Shown: one piece after another, positions 36,229 through 45,423 of the stretch
Layout of the letters: the number at the start of each line of letters is the position of its first letter
How positions within the stretch are numbered: position 1 is the first letter of the stretch
Assembly: GCA_016705005.1 (NCBI GenBank)
Contig: JADIZB010000001.1
Coordinates: 434,001-498,000, forward strand
From: Bacteroidales bacterium
GTDB lineage: Bacteria > Bacteroidota > Bacteroidia > Bacteroidales > Lentimicrobiaceae
Direction: 5' to 3'
DNA length: 64,000 nt
Notes under the pieces: generated by a model
Told to the model about the DNA's origin: nothing
Seen by the model: only the letters and a program-made list of their open reading frames with translations
The model's database searches: none
Program-made: the position numbers and the translations under genes

Positions 36229-37512
36229 TCACGGTGCTGAAATAATCACTTTTTGAATAAAGACAGTATTGTCAGTCAGATCTTTCACTTTGAGGAGATA
36301 AATTCCGGGTTGAACACCGGTTACATCCATGGTTAGTGAGTCAGTCATGGTTCCGGTTTCCCTTCTGATAATTCGTCCGTCCATAGTCATCAATTCAAAT
36401 GTATACCCTTCCAAAAATCCATTCCTGCCCGTGACTGTTACAGTTCCTTTACCGGGATTAGGAAAAATCCTTGTCAATGATGAAGAAACCATTTCGATTC
36501 CGGTAGGAAGAACATGAATAGCCTGGGTTTCAATGTCAGACATGTTGCAATGGCCGGCAACAAGCCTTACTTCATAATCACCGGAAGCATTGTAAATATG
36601 AACTGGGTTTGGCTGAGCAGATGTATTACCATCACCGAAATCCCATTCGTACTGATCAGCATATTGGGAGGAATTGGCAAAACTAACTTCAAATCCATTT
36701 ACCTCAGCATTAAAACCTGCAGCAGGGTCGTACAACCCGATATTCCAGGATGTCAGGCTGTCATACACCACCAACCTCACCGCATTCCTGATATAACCGG
36801 CTGTTTCCTGATCAAGTGAAGCATTGTATGTAACCTGTATGGGATCCTGTCTGAATATTGCGGTATAGAATGACAATGCTGCGGCATAAGTACCAGCCAC
36901 GGAAGGGTGACTGCCATCGGACGCGTATAATTCTATTCCGGGATAAAAAGTCCTGAGGTAGTGCCAGACCCTGCCCACCGGAGCGAGGATGGCCATATTG
37001 CTATCGGCCATCATCTTGTACCTGAGAGCCAGTAAACTGTCCATCCCTTCGTAGGTGCATACGGGTGGCCATTGCGGACAGTTTTCCGAATCGCCGTTTT
37101 TCCTTCCCCATGTCATGTAAAACAATGTTTCCACACAGGGATCTGAAATGTTGATCAGGCTATCAAGTTTCCTGGCAAAAGGAAAGACCATGTGTTCAAC
37201 CTGTTCAATGGGAAGTGCGGGAAGCTGGCTTTGTTCCTGCAGCACTACAAAATCCCATCCCCCGGACTCAATAAAGGACAGCGTCTCCTGATTGGTTGAA
37301 TGTGCCTGTAAAGTGTATCCACCCGGTGTATTGCTGTTGAAAACTACTGTATTTCCAGTCGATAAAGCAATATCCGAAAGCATCTGAGGAAGGTTATTTG
37401 CAGCAGTATAACTGTTGCCAAGAAACAGAACATATCTGAGCTGATTTCCTTGCGACTGGGCAGAAAGACCCGCAGAAATAATCATCAGCACAGAAATAAT
37501 CATCTTCTTCAT
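36229..37512 (-). CDS. SGNH-hydrolase-like protein with PKD and T9SS sorting domains
   Basis: 427 residues. A signal peptide (MKKMIISVLMIISAGLSAQS) precedes an SGNH-type domain (about 25-240) with FLGNSYTAANN as the nucleophile block and DGSHPSVAG carrying the Asp and His, as in DUF4886/GDSL-like enzymes. A PKD domain follows (about 275-345, YEWDFGDGNTSAQPNPVHIY), and the C-terminal sorting domain starts at IFPNPGKGTVTV. It is likely an exported esterase or deacylase acting on a glycan. It is convergent with the GNAT-like gene. Confidence 0.85.
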   Translation of the reverse strand: MKKMIISVLMIISAGLSAQSQGNQLRYVLFLGNSYTAANNLPQMLSDIALSTGNTVVFNSNTPGGYTLQAHSTNQETLSFIESGGWDFVVLQEQSQLPALPIEQVEHMVFPFARKLDSLINISDPCVETLFYMTWGRKNGDSENCPQWPPVCTYEGMDSLLALRYKMMADSNMAILAPVGRVWHYLRTFYPGIELYASDGSHPSVAGTYAAALSFYTAIFRQDPIQVTYNASLDQETAGYIRNAVRLVVYDSLTSWNIGLYDPAAGFNAEVNGFEVSFANSSQYADQYEWDFGDGNTSAQPNPVHIYNASGDYEVRLVAGHCNMSDIETQAIHVLPTGIEMVSSSLTRIFPNPGKGTVTVTGRNGFLEGYTFELMTMDGRIIRRETGTMTDSLTMDVTGVQPGIYLLKVKDLTDNTVFIQKVIISAP

Positions 37513-37710
37513 AAGCCGGGATACGGATAGAGAATGAATAAAAATAGAACTTAATATTCTTTCCTGACCAACCCGGGAGTATTTTTTCTTCTGATCGCAG
37601 AACGCTCAGGCGGTAAACACCGTCCGTGAATCAGTGATTTTTACCACCTGAATACCCAATGATTTGATTCATAACCAGGGTTAAGGGCCACAACCAAATA
37701 CATCAGGGAG

Positions 37711-40461
37711 TTACCGTCTTTTTACATCAATCTCAAGACCGCCGTTTGATTTCGCGGCTTTATTAATCCTGTATTTAAATGCCAGCATTACATATCTGCC
37801 AATGATATCCGACCGGGTTTCGCGCAGGTAATTCATTTCACTGATTCGTTCAATACCGGTGTTCTTATCCAGCAGATCCGAAACTTCCAGGGTTAGCATA
37901 CCCCTTTTGTTTGTCAGGAAATTAAAACTGACTTCAGCACCAATCAATGGAATACTGACTTTTTTGGCGAAGCTCTCTGAACTGTAATTCACCACATCGG
38001 CAGTCACCCCGAAATACCAGGAATTGTTTGGTGTAAATGCCAGGTCGGCAAAATAGCTGATGTTCAGGAAGCGGTTGTTAAGTTCTTCCCGGATTGAGTA
38101 TTTCGCATTGGTTATGGTAACTTCACCACCAAACGAAAGTTCCCATTTTTCCCTCTTCCGGTTGTCAAAACTCAGCTCAACACTTCTTGACAGGTTGGTA
38201 TTGATGTTCTCATGACCGTTAACGAAGGTTTGCCCTTTGTTCCACCGGCCATCAAGCGCAAGGTGAAGATCCAGTCCCATAAACCTGAGTGGTGTGCTGA
38301 ATTCAACATTCCCATTCAAAAGATAATCATCCCTTGTATTCATCAACCGGATGGTTTGAACCAGGCTATCCGTCACTGTTATATTGTAACCAACCTTGTC
38401 GGTTGTATATGTTCCTCCTATCCGGGCAAAAACGGATGTTTGCGAAAACTGGTCAAACAACAGCCAGTTGGCGTACAATTCATGACCAGTTTCAGGCTTC
38501 AGTTTACGGTTGCCATAGAAAAGTGAGAGTGGGTTGGCGTTTTCAACCACCGGAACCATCAATGAAATCTGTGGTTCATTTACTGAGGCCATGTAATCGA
38601 TACTAATCCTGTGTCCTGTTTTATAATCTGACTCCCAGCTGAATGAAGGCAACAACCTGGTATACCATTGTTTACAGGATGAACTGTCATTGAGAATATT
38701 CCGGTTTTCTGCGGTTACAGCAGAAATTCCCATCACAATCTTTGATTTTTTGAAGTTGCGTTTCAGATTCACTCCCGGGGTTAACCGGACTGATGTTCTG
38801 CTGAAATCAGGACTGAGACTGTCGATGATCGTCACCCCTTCACCCGGAACACCCTGTTTCCTGTTGAGATCATCTATGGTTACACCAACCCTGATTTCAG
38901 GCTCCAGATAAAGACCATTCCCCATCCTGATAAGCGAAGTACCCGATAGTCCATACTGTTGATTCCTGCTCCTTTTATCGCGAAATTGAAAATCATCGAC
39001 AGGGTCATTCGTTCCAAGAAACCGGGAGATGTTCCGGCGGTCGCTACTGCTCATACCGGCTGTAAATCCGGCATTGGCCCCGGCAGAAAACAATCTGAAG
39101 GCACCGGAACCCCTCTTCATGAAAGAAAAAGAACCATTGCCCGAAAAGTTGTTACTTTTAAGGCCTGCCTGAGCCTCCAGGTTGTTGATCAGATTCCCGC
39201 CGGCATATACCCTGGCCAGCGAAACCGCATCCTCAGTAGCATCTGTCAACCCGACACTTCCATTAAATAAAAGTGTTTTAGTGCTATCCGATTTATCTTT
39301 CCAGCCCAGACTAATCCGGTGAGAGAAATTACGACTATCCTCGTTGTTTTCTTCCTCAGCATTGTATCCGTTTCCTGAGGTGAAATTCCGTGTAGAAACT
39401 GACTGCTTCAGGTTTCGTTTGCTTCCATTCCCTATATAACTGGCATAAAGACGGTTGTTCTTCTCCGGCTCAAAGGAGTAATTAAGGCCCCCGGCTCCTG
39501 ATGTTACCAGTCCATTGATGGTCTGACCAAAATTAACTGGCATATCACTGTCACTGGTTATCGACAGCTTCATGGAACCGCTCCCCATCATGGCCGGGAA
39601 TCCGCCGTTGAAGTCAATATAATCCCGAAAACTGAATCCGAACCGGTTGATGTTATTCAGCATTCCAAGCATGGCAAACTGGTTTTTTGCCGTAAAGCGA
39701 TAAACCTTTGCTGAAGCAGTATAGTGTGAGTTGGTTCCTGCACCCGCCTGAACATCGCCCAGCCAGGCCTGTTTCCTGCCATCCTTAAGCAAAAAATTGA
39801 TGGTTTTTTCCCTTGAATTGTCCTCAATTCCGGCGAGTTCAGAAGCTTCTGATTTCTTATCATACACCTGTACCTTATTGATGGCATCGGCCGGAAGATT
39901 TTTGGTGGCTACTTTCGGATCGGAACTGAAAAACTCCTTTCCATCCACCATGACGTTCTGCACATCCTCGCCCATGGCTTTGATGTTGCCCGCCCTGTCG
40001 ACTTCTACTCCGGGAAGTTTCTTCAGAAGGTCTTCGGCTACGGCATCGGGCCGGGTTTTGAACGCACCGGCATTGTATTCTATGGTATCCTTTTTTACCA
40101 CAATGGGTATGTGTTCTGCAACCACTTCTGCCGAAGACAGATTGAGCGGTTTGGTTCTCAAAGCTACAATGCCGAAATCACCGGCCTGATCAGGCATTTT
40201 CATTGACTGATAAAAGGTCTGGTAACCAATAAATGCCACCTGCATCAGATAGGTGCCACGGCTGACCTTTTTAATCTCAAAAGCCCCTTTATCGTTGGTA
40301 ATTCCGAAAAAGACGAGGGATGAATCGGCTGGCTTCATAAGCGCAACCGTAGCATAGGGCAATGGTTTACCTGCTTCATCCATCACTATCCCGGTTAAGC
40401 TTGTCTGAGAAAAAAGGGCTACCGGTAATAACAATAACATCAATGAAAATACCTTTATCAT
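37711..40461 (-). CDS. TonB-receptor-like outer membrane beta-barrel protein
   Basis: 916 residues. A signal peptide (MIKVFSLMLLLLPVALFSQ) is followed by a carboxypeptidase-regulatory-like domain (about 20-105, LTGIVMDEAGKPLPYATVAL), a plug-like domain (about 125-225, DLLKKLPGVEVDRAGNIKAM) and a large OMP_b-brl_3-type barrel to the C-terminus. It lacks a clear TonB box. This kind of barrel is often found with GLPGLI proteins, as here (upstream gene on the same strand). Substrate unknown; uptake of a metal or peptide is often proposed for the family. The 239-bp gap to the GLPGLI gene is filled with a heptamer array. Confidence 0.85.
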   Translation of the reverse strand: MIKVFSLMLLLLPVALFSQTSLTGIVMDEAGKPLPYATVALMKPADSSLVFFGITNDKGAFEIKKVSRGTYLMQVAFIGYQTFYQSMKMPDQAGDFGIVALRTKPLNLSSAEVVAEHIPIVVKKDTIEYNAGAFKTRPDAVAEDLLKKLPGVEVDRAGNIKAMGEDVQNVMVDGKEFFSSDPKVATKNLPADAINKVQVYDKKSEASELAGIEDNSREKTINFLLKDGRKQAWLGDVQAGAGTNSHYTASAKVYRFTAKNQFAMLGMLNNINRFGFSFRDYIDFNGGFPAMMGSGSMKLSITSDSDMPVNFGQTINGLVTSGAGGLNYSFEPEKNNRLYASYIGNGSKRNLKQSVSTRNFTSGNGYNAEEENNEDSRNFSHRISLGWKDKSDSTKTLLFNGSVGLTDATEDAVSLARVYAGGNLINNLEAQAGLKSNNFSGNGSFSFMKRGSGAFRLFSAGANAGFTAGMSSSDRRNISRFLGTNDPVDDFQFRDKRSRNQQYGLSGTSLIRMGNGLYLEPEIRVGVTIDDLNRKQGVPGEGVTIIDSLSPDFSRTSVRLTPGVNLKRNFKKSKIVMGISAVTAENRNILNDSSSCKQWYTRLLPSFSWESDYKTGHRISIDYMASVNEPQISLMVPVVENANPLSLFYGNRKLKPETGHELYANWLLFDQFSQTSVFARIGGTYTTDKVGYNITVTDSLVQTIRLMNTRDDYLLNGNVEFSTPLRFMGLDLHLALDGRWNKGQTFVNGHENINTNLSRSVELSFDNRKREKWELSFGGEVTITNAKYSIREELNNRFLNISYFADLAFTPNNSWYFGVTADVVNYSSESFAKKVSIPLIGAEVSFNFLTNKRGMLTLEVSDLLDKNTGIERISEMNYLRETRSDIIGRYVMLAFKYRINKAAKSNGGLEIDVKRR

Positions 40462-40517
40462 GGCCTGTCTGTTTTATTGATCCCGGACCTTGCTTTCAGA
40501 TTGAATTCCGGATATTC

Positions 40518-40680
40518 CTTACTCCCTACTCATTACTCATTACTCATTACTCATTACTCCTTACTCCCTACTCATTACTCATCACTCATCCTTACTCATT
40601 ACTCATTACTCATCACTCATTACTCCTTACTCCTTACTCATTACTCATACTCATTACTCATTACTCATTACTCATCACTC
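40518..40680. repeat. 163-bp heptamer array, unit ATTACTC, about 23 copies
   Basis: Nearly pure 7-bp units ATTACTC with variants CTTACTC, CCTACTC and ATCACTC; there is one 3-base insertion and one 6-base unit. It lies in the gap between the GLPGLI and TonB-receptor-like genes, which are read in the same direction, so it would be in their joint transcript as GAGTAAT repeats. Open frames here reading ITHYSLL are a by-product of the repeat. Confidence 0.95.
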
Positions 40681-40699
40681 CACTCACCACCTTCCCCAA

Positions 40700-41434
40700 T
40701 CACTTACTGATCTTAATCATAATTGTGGCACCACCTTCCCCCTCCATTTCTCCGGTCTTTTCTTCCACAATTTTATTGAACTCCTCGCCGGAGACTTTCC
40801 TCCCCTTTTTGGGTCTGACAAGCAGCGCAGCCACATCTCCGTCGGTAACCGAGGCGGCAGAGATGATTCTTTTGCCATCATCTACATTTACTTCCAGGAT
40901 AATTCCGGGCAATCCATGATATTTCCCCGGACCGGTTGAAACCGGGATTGCCGGCGTAAACCAGGCAACTGTCCGGACAGTATCCTTCTGATAAGTGGCC
41001 TCGATGCAAGGATACCCCAGGACATCACGGCGGTTTCCGGTCAGTTTCCACGAAAGTGAATCAACTGCCGACTCAATCAGAAACAGCCTCGACATAAAGT
41101 CGCGTTGCTCAGTAATCTTCTGATTTTTAATATCATAATAGAGTTGTTCATCGGCTTCATCCATCCTGATGACCATCGTTCCACCTCCTGCCATTTCTTC
41201 GGCAACCTCCTGATCTTCGTTTTGCTTTCCATTTACATAAATCGATGCATCCGGCGTAAAATGCAGCATTTTTACAGATTTTCGCTCCTTTGGGAGCATT
41301 TCGGCCATACCGGCATCCATCCCGTCAATGTGGATTTCAAGTTTCATGGTTTCGTTGTATACAACGGTTCCCGACTGGGCTGAAGCGGCAAATGCCAATG
41401 CAAGAGCACCAGGAAAAATCAGAGTCTTTTTCAT
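40700..41434 (-). CDS. GLPGLI-family protein
   Basis: 244 residues. A signal peptide (MKKTLIFPGALALAFAASAQ) and the family's defining segment KYHGLPGIILEVNVDDGK (about 185-200) are present, as are the typical N-terminal GTVVYNETMKLEI strand and VAWFTPAIPVSTGP. The function of the family is not established; members are exported and co-occur with TonB-receptor-like barrels. It leads the operon with the 37711 gene and is divergent from a two-component system. Confidence 0.9.
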   Translation of the reverse strand: MKKTLIFPGALALAFAASAQSGTVVYNETMKLEIHIDGMDAGMAEMLPKERKSVKMLHFTPDASIYVNGKQNEDQEVAEEMAGGGTMVIRMDEADEQLYYDIKNQKITEQRDFMSRLFLIESAVDSLSWKLTGNRRDVLGYPCIEATYQKDTVRTVAWFTPAIPVSTGPGKYHGLPGIILEVNVDDGKRIISAASVTDGDVAALLVRPKKGRKVSGEEFNKIVEEKTGEMEGEGGATIMIKISK

Positions 41435-41454
41435 TTTTTAAAGATTTTATGAGG

Positions 41455-41462
41455 CAAAAATA
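41455..41462 (-). promoter_or_regulatory. -7 box of the GLPGLI operon
   Basis: TATTTTTG on the minus strand matches TAnnTTTG, 21 bp before the ATG at 41434. No -33 TTG is present, which would fit an activator-dependent promoter. Confidence 0.5.
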
Positions 41463-41482
41463 GGGCGGTCAGCTTACAGGAC

Positions 41483-41521
41483 AGGTTAATCCAGGGCCAA
41501 TAAAGGTTAATTAAGGTTAAT
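41483..41521 (+). promoter_or_regulatory. Three phased direct repeats AGGTTAAT, candidate response-regulator operator
   Basis: Identical 8-bp repeats start at 41483, 41504 and 41514, spaced 21 and 10 bp, about two turns and one turn of the helix. OmpR/PhoB-type regulators bind such same-face direct repeats as head-to-tail dimers. The site lies between two divergent -7 boxes (41455-41462 leftward, 41549-41556 rightward), so one bound regulator could control both the GLPGLI operon and its own operon. Confidence 0.55.
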
Positions 41522-41548
41522 GCTGAACCGGTTCGCCTGAGAATCAGC

Positions 41549-41556
41549 TATTTTTG
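41549..41556 (+). promoter_or_regulatory. -7 box of the two-component operon
   Basis: TATTTTTG matches TAnnTTTG. It lies 28 bp after the last AGGTTAAT repeat and 17 bp before the GTG start at 41573, so the leader would be very short or the true start lies further in. Confidence 0.48.
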
Positions 41557-41572
41557 TGTCAGGAAAAGTCTT

Positions 41573-43099
41573 GTGATTTATTATGTAACCCTGAACAAGC
41601 ACGCCGATTTGAAAAATCTTTCAAACATAGCCCGGATACGGATCATGATGATTGCAGCACAGTTGCTTCTCACCGGATTTGCTCTTCACTGGCTGAATAT
41701 GCAATATAAGGAACGGCAGCAATTGCTGGCCAATGAGATCAACGAAGCCTGGACCGATTCACAAAAACAGATGATTGATTCTATGCTGATGCATCAATAC
41801 ATTGCACCGGCACTCGATACCTCATCCAGAATTGACTTCCGGTTTGAGTTCAACACCGATTCCATCAAAACCGTTACCGGAAGCGGTCATACCCCGACTT
41901 CTGCAGTTTGTATGCCTGCGCTTGCCATGCCTGCCGCAGGAAGCCGGATAATCGTTAATATTTCGGATTCATCCGGTACCCGAACCATCAACGGGAAAGG
42001 CGATCAGACCATTATGACCAGAGATCTGGTATTGCAGGGCGTGAAACTTTTCGTCAATACACACTCGGATTCTTCAGGAAATAAGCCCGACCTGTCATCA
42101 ACCTGGATGATGAACCCGGATACTTCGTTGATGAAAACCGTATTTTTCGACCGCATCAGGTCCATTGATCCCGGGATCCGGATCCGCTGGAGCGCTGACA
42201 GCATTATTGACAGCACCGGAAGGAACCGGACTTTTGTCTATCAGATGGTTACTGGTGATAAGAACCTGGAAGCCGGAATTGACGGTTACCGCCTGATCGT
42301 CATCCGGGAAATCTGGCCACAGATTACCTTCGCCCTGTTGCTGATTTTCCTCACTGCTGCGGCATTTTATGCCAGTTTAAAAAGCCTGAAAGCACAGATC
42401 ATCCTGAACAATCAACGTAATGATTTCATCCGGAACATGTCGCATGAGTTGAAAACACCCGTGGCAACAGTAAAAGTTGCACTTGAGGCCCTGAAAAACT
42501 TTAACCGCCGCAATGATCCGGTAGTCATGGACGAATATCTTGATATGGCCACGGCTGAAACCAACCGGCTCGAAATGCTGATCAGTCGTGTTATGAATGT
42601 TTCGGCAGGCAATGGCGGGGCGATTGATCCCAACCTGGAACAAGTGAACCTCAATGAACTGATAAATGATGTTTTACAGGCTTTCAGGCCCAGGATCGAA
42701 ACTGAAAAAGCAATCATTACACTCAACCTGCCGGAGCAGGACATTTCAGCAAACCTGGACCGGCTGCATATGCAGGGAGCCCTTCTTAACCTGATCGATA
42801 ACAGTCTGAAATACAGCACGCCACCGGCTGAAGTTGAAATCACCCTGTCTTCAGATAAGAATGAGATCAGCATTTCTGTTGCCGACCGGGGTATTGGAAT
42901 TCCTGTGGAATACCGTACCCGGATATTTGAAAAATTCTTCAGGGTTCCTACCGGTGATCTGCACAATGTGAAAGGCTACGGACTCGGCCTTAGTTATGCT
43001 GAAATGGTGATGAAGCAACATGGGGGAAGCATCGGATATTTTGAACGTCCGGGAGGTGGAAGCATCTTCAGACTAACGCTACCCATCACTACCTCATGA
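41573..43099 (+). CDS. Sensor histidine kinase
   Basis: Up to 508 residues with a GTG start; the start is uncertain because the likely promoter is only 17 bp upstream. Membrane helices at about 24-42 and 249-267 enclose a periplasmic sensor region of about 200 residues with no recognised fold. The HisKA domain carries H291 (RNMSHELKTPVATV). The HATPase domain has LIDNSLKYS (N box), VADRGIGIP (G1) and GYGLGLSYAEMVM (G2). It overlaps the next gene by four bases (ATGA), so the two are translationally coupled. Confidence 0.93.
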   Translation: MIYYVTLNKHADLKNLSNIARIRIMMIAAQLLLTGFALHWLNMQYKERQQLLANEINEAWTDSQKQMIDSMLMHQYIAPALDTSSRIDFRFEFNTDSIKTVTGSGHTPTSAVCMPALAMPAAGSRIIVNISDSSGTRTINGKGDQTIMTRDLVLQGVKLFVNTHSDSSGNKPDLSSTWMMNPDTSLMKTVFFDRIRSIDPGIRIRWSADSIIDSTGRNRTFVYQMVTGDKNLEAGIDGYRLIVIREIWPQITFALLLIFLTAAAFYASLKSLKAQIILNNQRNDFIRNMSHELKTPVATVKVALEALKNFNRRNDPVVMDEYLDMATAETNRLEMLISRVMNVSAGNGGAIDPNLEQVNLNELINDVLQAFRPRIETEKAIITLNLPEQDISANLDRLHMQGALLNLIDNSLKYSTPPAEVEITLSSDKNEISISVADRGIGIPVEYRTRIFEKFFRVPTGDLHNVKGYGLGLSYAEMVMKQHGGSIGYFERPGGGSIFRLTLPITTS

Positions 43100-43788
43100 A
43101 GACAAAGGTACTCTACATCGAAGATGAGCCATTCCTTGGAAGGATCGTAAGCGAAACCTTACAACAACAGGGGTTTGATCTACGCCTGGTGGCCGATGGT
43201 GCTATGGTGATGAAAACTTTGCGATCGTTTCATCCTGACATCTGTGTGCTCGACATCATGCTTCCCAATGTAGATGGATACACCCTTTGCCGGGAGATCA
43301 GGGCACAGAATCCGGGACTCCCGGTGATTTTCCTCACAGCCCGCAGCGAAACTTCCGATCTTGTCAAAGGATTTGAAGCCGGAGGTACCGATTATATTAA
43401 AAAACCCTTCAGCATGGAGGAGCTCATTGTACGCATCAACAACCAGTTGCTGCTTTTGTCATCGTTAAAAAAGCCCTTACCGGATAAAGACCAGCAGCTT
43501 GGCAGATACCGGCTTTCGGTTAGCCGATACGAACTGATCTCTCCAACCACCACCCACAAGCTTTCGGCCAGGGAGATGGAGATTCTTCTGTTACTTACTT
43601 CCGGCAACAACCGCGTGATTGAACGCCGCGATCTCCTGTTGCAGGTTTGGGGGGATGACTCTTTCTTTAACTCCCGCACCCTTGATGTCTATGTGAGGAA
43701 ACTGAGGTCACTTTTCGCGGAAGATCCTGATATTGAACTGGTTACCCTTAAAGGAAAAGGGTATTTATTTCTGGTGAAATCCACATGA
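43096..43788 (+). CDS. OmpR/PhoB-family response regulator
   Basis: 230 residues. The receiver domain (1-118) has the acidic pocket E9/D10, phospho-acceptor D53 (CVLDIMLPNVDGY), T81 and K103 (YIKKPFS). The C-terminal winged helix (about 130-228) includes LSAREMEILLLLTSG and SRTLDVYVRKLRSLF. It is the partner of the overlapping kinase. The AGGTTAAT repeats upstream of the pair are a likely binding site, which makes the divergent GLPGLI/TonB-receptor-like operon a probable target. Confidence 0.95.
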   Translation: MKTKVLYIEDEPFLGRIVSETLQQQGFDLRLVADGAMVMKTLRSFHPDICVLDIMLPNVDGYTLCREIRAQNPGLPVIFLTARSETSDLVKGFEAGGTDYIKKPFSMEELIVRINNQLLLLSSLKKPLPDKDQQLGRYRLSVSRYELISPTTTHKLSAREMEILLLLTSGNNRVIERRDLLLQVWGDDSFFNSRTLDVYVRKLRSLFAEDPDIELVTLKGKGYLFLVKST

Positions 43789-43871
43789 AACAAATAGACA
43801 AACCAGACTGTATGTTTTCACAGCCCTGCTTCCTGCTCCAAAATAAAATTTAACGAAAGTAATTCCCCTGA

Positions 43872-45188
43872 TCACCTTTTCCTGAAGATGATTCCGGTGA
43901 GCCGTTCCCTGACCCGGGCGAGAAATCCCCAATCATCACGACTGAAATTCAGTATTTCAATCACCTTCATTCCGGTTATCCGGGAATAGGCAAACAGGTA
44001 TATCACTGAACCCAGTGTGTAGCTGATATTGGTTGCCATTACCGCTCCATTGGCACCATAGGCAGGGATCCACAGATAATTTAATATCACATTCAGCACC
44101 AGCGCAGGAAGAAAAGCTTTCAATGCTGCATCGGGCCTGCCCATGCCCGACAACTGTCCACTGAGGATCCTGAAAAAGATCACCATCAGGATACCGGGGA
44201 GGATGGTTTGCATTATCAGGATACTGTCACGGAATTTTTCACCAAAAACCAGGGGAACCACCCAGGGCACCAGCAATACAATAAATGCTGAGATGGCGAT
44301 TCCGAAAACCAGGGACACCCTTAACAATCTTGCCGTACTCTGGTTCATGGATGTCTGGTCTGCAGCATTGGCTGATCGGCTCATAATCACAATACTGATG
44401 GCCAGCGGAACCTGCCAGAGCAATTCAGCTACTGAGACCCCCAATGAGTAAATACCTACCTCAACGGGGGTTGACAAAGCTTTGAGGAGTAAGACATCCA
44501 GTCTGTAATTCAGCTGTATGACAAGAAATGATAAGGCATAAACAACACCGGTCTGAAGTAGCTTCCCGATAAGGGGATTTGAAAAGGAAATCCTGATCTT
44601 AAACCTGGCGATCAGCTTGGCCAATGCCACCATGGCAACTACCCCGTTTGAAAGAACCATCGATAGCATCGCTCCGTTGAGGCCCCACCGGAGTATCAGA
44701 ACAAACAACAGGGCAAAAAGCAGCATCAGCGCTCCTGCAAGCCAGTTCATCAGGTTGGCCGACGGGATTTCTTCCTTTCCCAGAAAAACACCACCGGTAT
44801 ATACCGCTGTAAGCCGCAACGGGATTATTGCCAGTGCCATACCCATCAACAGCATCGAATACCCGGATGTATTGACAAAAAAGTAGGCAATTCCACTGAA
44901 AAAAATGCCGGCTACTGAAGTCATCATCAGGATGGTCAGAACAGCTGAGACGATCTCATTGTCGCTGTGTTTCCCCGATCCGATCACATGGACGGTGGTG
45001 GCGCGGATCCCCATCTGGAAAAAGCTGACCACCAGCATAGGAACAACAAGAACAGAAGTGTAAAGACCATAATTGGCCGGACCCAGCACCCTCACCAGCA
45101 ATATGACCAGCAGCAGGTTCGAAACCAGTGTAAAAACATTGGTGCCGAATACGCTGGCAATATCCTGTAAGTAGCTTCTTTTGGTCAA
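43872..45188 (-). CDS. Polysaccharide/lipid flippase (Wzx-like, MOP superfamily)
   Basis: 438 residues with about twelve membrane helices. The start SYLQDIASVFGTNVFTLVSN and the central GIYSLGVSVAELLWQVPLAI are typical of oligosaccharide flippases, which turn lipid-linked glycans across the inner membrane. It is short of the 480-500 residues common in the family but appears complete. It lies downstream of the FAAL-ACP fusion on the same strand, across a 235-bp repetitive gap. Confidence 0.85.
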   Translation of the reverse strand: MTKRSYLQDIASVFGTNVFTLVSNLLLVILLVRVLGPANYGLYTSVLVVPMLVVSFFQMGIRATTVHVIGSGKHSDNEIVSAVLTILMMTSVAGIFFSGIAYFFVNTSGYSMLLMGMALAIIPLRLTAVYTGGVFLGKEEIPSANLMNWLAGALMLLFALLFVLILRWGLNGAMLSMVLSNGVVAMVALAKLIARFKIRISFSNPLIGKLLQTGVVYALSFLVIQLNYRLDVLLLKALSTPVEVGIYSLGVSVAELLWQVPLAISIVIMSRSANAADQTSMNQSTARLLRVSLVFGIAISAFIVLLVPWVVPLVFGEKFRDSILIMQTILPGILMVIFFRILSGQLSGMGRPDAALKAFLPALVLNVILNYLWIPAYGANGAVMATNISYTLGSVIYLFAYSRITGMKVIEILNFSRDDWGFLARVRERLTGIIFRKR

Positions 45189-45229
45189 TTTTTACTTTTT
45201 AAATTTGATGTCAGAGGTCGGATGCAATT

Positions 45230-45420
45230 TCCTTTTGCTGAGTCACCTGAGTCGCATTCTTTCGCTTAGTCGCCTGTTTCGCTTAAATCGCTCAATCGCT
45301 CCATCGCCTTTGAACAGCCGAAGGCTATTGAACAGCGCAGCGATTGAACTATTTTTCGCTTAAGTCGCTCCCTCACTCCCTCGCCTTTTTTCGCTCCCTC
45401 ACCCTTGAACCGCCAAAGTC
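45230..45420. repeat. Low-complexity repeat with units of about 8 bp (ATCGCTCA-like)
   Basis: Loose tandem units (for example ATCGCTCA, ATCGCTCC, ATCGCCTT at 45286-45310), a direct repeat TTGAACAGC (about 45310 and 45329) and TCGCTCCCTCAC-type units fill the gap between the flippase start and the FAAL-ACP stop. No gene. Confidence 0.65.
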
Positions 45421-45423
45421 ATA

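Noticed and set aside
40362..40919. Plus-strand open frames (185 and 77 aa) rich in ITHYSLL repeats
   Set aside because: They are translations of the ATTACTC heptamer array, which has no stop codon in any plus-strand frame, and they overlap real minus-strand genes.
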